From positions 1-22,573 of the forward strand of contig JAANSK020256607.1 in the NCBI GenBank assembly GCA_011763485.2: DNA of 22,573 nt, given 5' to 3'. Below are positions 18,955-22,573 of the stretch, one piece after another. The translations under genes were made by a program, and so were the position numbers. The notes under the pieces were generated by a model that was not told the DNA's origin, searched no databases, and was given only the letters and a program-made list of their open reading frames with translations. Positions within the stretch are counted from its first letter, which is position 1, and the number at the start of each line of letters is the position of its first letter. The DNA comes from Isoetes engelmannii. Lineage: Eukaryota; Streptophyta; Lycopodiopsida; Isoetales; Isoetaceae.

Positions 18955-21900
18955 TTGCATAACTAGGAGACCTGTAACATTTCTCTGAACTGCACAAATT
19001 TGTTTTCACTCAAACCTTTTGTAAAGATGTCAGCCACTTGATTAGAGGTATTCACATATGTCATTCTAATATAATTTCTGGAAGCCATATCTCTGATGAA
19101 GTGCACATTCAGCTCTATATACTTTGTTCTCTCATGATCAACAGGGTTTTTTACTATAGCTATGCAACTTAGACTGTCTGTTAAGATTTCAGCAGGTTCT
19201 GCTTGCTTACAGTTTAGCTCTTCAAGTAATCTCCTTAACCATGCTAATTCTATTGCCACCAAGGAAGATGCCACATACTCAGCTTCAGCTGAGGACATTG
19301 CAACAACGCTTTGTTTCTTGCACCTCCATGTGATTGCACCACCTGCTAAGAAAATTACATATCCTGAAGTAGATCTTCTAGTGCTTTGATCACCACCCCA
19401 GTCTGCATCACTAAAAGCACACATATTTAGATTGTCAGAATTAAATGTAATCCCATAATCTCTGGTTCCCTTCAAATATTTCAAAACTCTTTTTCCAGCT
19501 AACCAGTGTTCTTTGCTCGGATTATCACATCTTCTACTTAAGATATTTACTATGTAGGATATGTCTGGTCTGCTGTTGTTTGCCAAGTACAGTAAACAGC
19601 CAACCAAAGCTCGATAAGGAACATTTTCCATTTCTTTCTTCTCTTTTTCCGTCATTTCTTTTCTGCAGTCAATTGATGGCTAGGTGCAACAGGCGTCTTC
19701 ACTGGGAAGGCATCTTGCATATGGAACCTATTCAGCATATTATCAACGTGTTTGCTTTGTTTCAACTTAAGAAACTTCTTCTCCCTATCCCTTATGACAT
19801 GCCCAGAAATTGTCTTAATTCACCCAAGTCAGACATTTTAAACCTGGATTGCAAGATGTGTTTGTATAATTTCAATACTTTTGGACTGTTTGCCACCATG
19901 ATACAATCATCTACATACAATGCTATTAAGCAATACTCTCCATTCTGATTATATCTGTAGATGTTGCCATCGTTTTGCAACTTTTCAAACCTTTGATCCT
20001 TTAGAAAAGTATCCATGCATTTGTACCATTCTCTTGGTGCTTGTCTCAACCCGTACACTGCTCTTTTTAGTTTCCACACCATGTTTTTTCCTTCTTCATA
20101 CCCAGGAGGCTGTTTCATATAAACATCCTCTTCTAGTTTTGCATTAAGAAATGCTGGTTTTACATCCATATGATGTAATTCCAGATTTAAGGCATTTGTC
20201 AAACCCAGCAGAACTCTTATACTTGTAAGCTTCACAATTGGTGAATATGTATCTTCAAAATCCCTTCCTTTCTTTTGAGTGTAGCCATGAGCTACAAGGC
20301 GAGCTTTATGTTTCTTTTGTCCATCTACTCCTTCTTTAATCTTATATATCCATTTGCTGCATATGATATTATGGTCACCTGTGTTTTCCACAACCTCATA
20401 CGTTTCTGTGTCTCTACAGGATTTGAGTTCATCTTCCATTGCTTCCTCCAATTTATTCTTGTCTTGACAAGATAGAGCTTCATCTACTGTTTTAGGTATA
20501 TGGCCATCCTCTATTAAAGCCATAATCCCGAATTTCTCAAGTCTCTTGCTTCTGCCTGTATCAGTTCTGCCATACACCTCTTTGTCTACATTTGCATCCT
20601 CCAAAAGTTTTTCTATTTGTGTTTTTCTTTTTCAAGCTACACCTTCACTTGCTGGACATTCTCCATTATGTAAATTTTCAGTTTCTACTCCTTGTACTTG
20701 TTCTGATTTTTCCTGTTCCAATGCATCAGTACATTCTGAGCCATCATTGGAATCTGTGTCAACATCCTTTTGTTTAGTCTGAACTACATCTGCGTTGGCA
20801 TTTTCCTTCATCAAGCTCCCTATCCCATGTCTATCTTTGTAAAGGACTTCCTCATTAAACACAACATCTTTGCTTACCACTATTGTTCTTGTTTTCGGAA
20901 CAAATATCCTGTACCCTTTACTTTCTTCATCATATCCCACGAGAAAACCCATCTCTGCTTTATCATCAAGCTTTTTCCTTAACTCAGCAGGGACATGTGA
21001 GTATACCAAGCATCCATACACCTTAAACCTGTCAAAATTCAGATTTGTCTTAAAGTTTGACCAAAGGAGTTCGGGTACATTACCTTGTAGACTAGATGTT
21101 GGCAATCTGTTTTGTACTAACACAGCAGTTTTGAGTGCCTCTTCCCACAAATAGTTTGGCAGTCCACTATTCTTGATCATGGACCTCACTGCATCCATTA
21201 TGGTTCTGTTTCTTCTCTCAACTATACCATTTTGTTGTGGGCTGTACCTACATGTCAATTGCCTTCTTATTCCATTAGCAATGCAAAAAAGTCCGAATTT
21301 TTGAGACAAGTATTCTCCTCCTCTATCAGACCTCACACTTTACCTTTTTTCTTATTTGTCTTTCCATTTCCACAACATAATTTTTAAAGGCACTTAGAGC
21401 TTGCGATTTTCTCTCAAGACAATAACATTTACACATCCTTGAATAGTCATCAATAAACGAAATAAAATACCTTTTGTTTGTCCTTCCCTTCAGTTTAAAG
21501 ACCCACACAAATCCGTGTGCACCAATTCTAAAGATTCTCGTGCTCTGGTTTTTGACTTGGTAAAAGACAACCTGTTTGTTTTTCCCAAAATGCATCCTTC
21601 ACACTGAAAATGATCAGAAGTATTGCTGTTGCAACTTATCCATCCTTTCTTAGCCAAATGCTTAATGTTATTGAAATGTGTATGTGCCAACCTGTTATGC
21701 CAAAGGCCAAAATCTGAAACATTCATGTTATGAATTTCATTGCAAACTTGACTTCCCAATTGAAACAAGTTACCAACATGTTTTGCCACAAACTTCTTTT
21801 CATTACCAAGAAAGACGTTACATGCTTGAGAGTCAAAATTGACTCTATAACCAAGATCTACCAGCTGACTAACTGAGATTAAATTTTTTATAATACTTGG

Positions 21901-22377
21901 AACACAAAGAACATTCTCAATATCCACTACATTTCCTTCTAGATCTATTAGTTGCAGCAGTCCTCTTCCTTCAATTGATTGCAAGGCTCCATTCCCCACT
22001 TGTACACTTCTCCTATGATTCTTGGACACCTTTAGTAGATCAGTAGATTGTACTACTGATCTTTCAGCTCCACTATCAACTACAAGAGGATCAGAGGTTC
22101 GATTAGTATTTTCTTTGTAATCTAGCAGAGCAAATTGATCACTTACCTCATCTTCATTTTCAGCAGTCTCCTCTTCATCATGCTCTCTAGTCATAAATGC
22201 TCCAGCAGGCCCCCTTCCTCCTCGACCTCTTGCACTAGTTCTTCCTCCTCTATTTGCATTGCCTTTGTCTTTTCCATAATCTTTTGGAGTTGGGCATTTT
22301 GAAGCCACATGACCCCTTCCTCCACATGTATAGCAATTAAACTCTCCACCTTTCAGCTTTGGACAGTTATTTTTAGG

Positions 22378-22573
22378 GAAATTTACCTGAATGCCCCTAT
22401 AGTTTGTATATTTTATCAAAATGCCCCTCATATTTTAATTATTTCCCAAAATGCCCTTGGTCAACAAAATACCACTGTATTTTGACGTATTTACGAAAAT
22501 GCCCTCCAATTTATTGCGAAATTACCAAAATGCCCCTCATATACATTAGAATTTACTTAAATGCCCTCGCATC
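22378..22573. repeat. ~30-bp array carrying AAATGCCC(C)T, cut by window end
   Basis: ATGCCC starts at 22391, 22421, 22451, 22499, 22530 and 22561; the spacings are 30, 30, 48, 31 and 31. A worn ATACCA at 22469 splits the 48 into 18 plus 30. Units resemble TTTACCAAAATGCCCCTCAT followed by an AT-rich filler. The array replaces recognisable coding sequence immediately beyond the gag zinc-knuckle region of element 3. It may be inserted repeat DNA or part of an unusual element 5' region. Confidence 0.85.

Larger units (their letters stand above)
18276..22375 (-). mobile_element. Ty1/copia element 3, minus strand, largely preserved but broken
   Basis: Read on the minus strand: gag CCHC zinc knuckle (22294-22335, CYTCGGRGHVASKC), Arg/Gly-rich stretch, protease DSGA (22066-22077), GAG-pre-integrase (WHNRLAHTHFNN, CEGCILGK), integrase core about 21.6-20.8 kb (SPQQNGIVERRNR), RT about 20.5-19.8 kb (YVDD near 19.91 kb) and RNase H about 19.6-18.97 kb (ADWGGD, SSAEAEY). 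After a purine run comes the 3' LTR. The order PR-INT-RT-RH defines Ty1/copia; the motifs suggest the Tork-like group, tentatively. It has about four breaks and its 5' end is not in the window. Unrelated to elements 1 and 2 at family level and younger than them. Confidence 0.92.

Noticed and set aside
19162-21154. Several + strand open frames across the right-hand region
   Set aside because: They are shadows of the minus-strand copia pol region.
1-22573. CRISPR array, operon, toxin-antitoxin or phage-like system
   Set aside because: No such structure is present; the window is plant nuclear DNA with spliced exons and retroelements. The right-edge 30-bp array has degenerate units without constant repeats and spacers of CRISPR type.

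Overview
The window is nuclear DNA from a land plant. It carries the 3' two thirds of one host gene on the + strand, with 12 exons running from 276 to 16430. The gene encodes subunit 5 of the anaphase-promoting complex (APC5). The identification rests on residue-by-residue agreement, recalled from memory, with plant APC5 from the ANAPC5/TPR core to the C-terminus. All 11 introns are GT-AG and every exon junction keeps phase. The low GC content, retroelement-filled introns and a LINE reverse transcriptase unlike the usual angiosperm L1 type make a non-seed plant (fern, lycophyte or bryophyte) plausible, but this is not proven.

Layout. 1-275: intron sequence before the first visible exon; the N-terminal third of APC5 lies left of the window. 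276-1706: three exons, including a 33-nt microexon, with a LINE 3' tail (minus strand) in the first intron. 1707-4938: an intron holding a broken Ty1/copia element. 4939-6116: three exons, with a 155-bp tandem duplication in one intron. 6117-11811: a 5.7-kb intron with a LINE 3' fragment, a second broken Ty1/copia copy of the same family as the first, and a second copy of part of the LINE. 11812-11879: one exon. 11880-15305: a 3.4-kb intron with several palindromes and a perfect 40-bp tandem duplication, followed by a decayed antisense LINE reverse transcriptase. 15306-16430: the five last exons, tightly packed with 64-78 bp introns, ending at the stop codon.

Downstream of APC5, 16431-18275 is intergenic DNA with a three-copy 51-bp repeat and a tRNA-like (SINE-type) segment. 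From 18276 to about 22375, on the minus strand, lies a younger Ty1/copia element of a different family. It has a 668-bp 3' LTR and recognisable RNase H, reverse transcriptase, integrase, protease and gag zinc-knuckle regions. The window ends in an array of about 30-bp units carrying AAATGCCC(C)T.

The only working gene I can support is APC5, a scaffold/TPR subunit of the cell-cycle ubiquitin ligase APC/C. Everything else is transposon-derived or simple repeat structure. I found no operon, CRISPR array, complete RNA gene or convincing new system. The most unusual items are the right-edge 30-bp array, the tRNA-like unit near 17.9 kb, the shared LINE tail on opposite strands, and the palindromes in the 3.4-kb intron.
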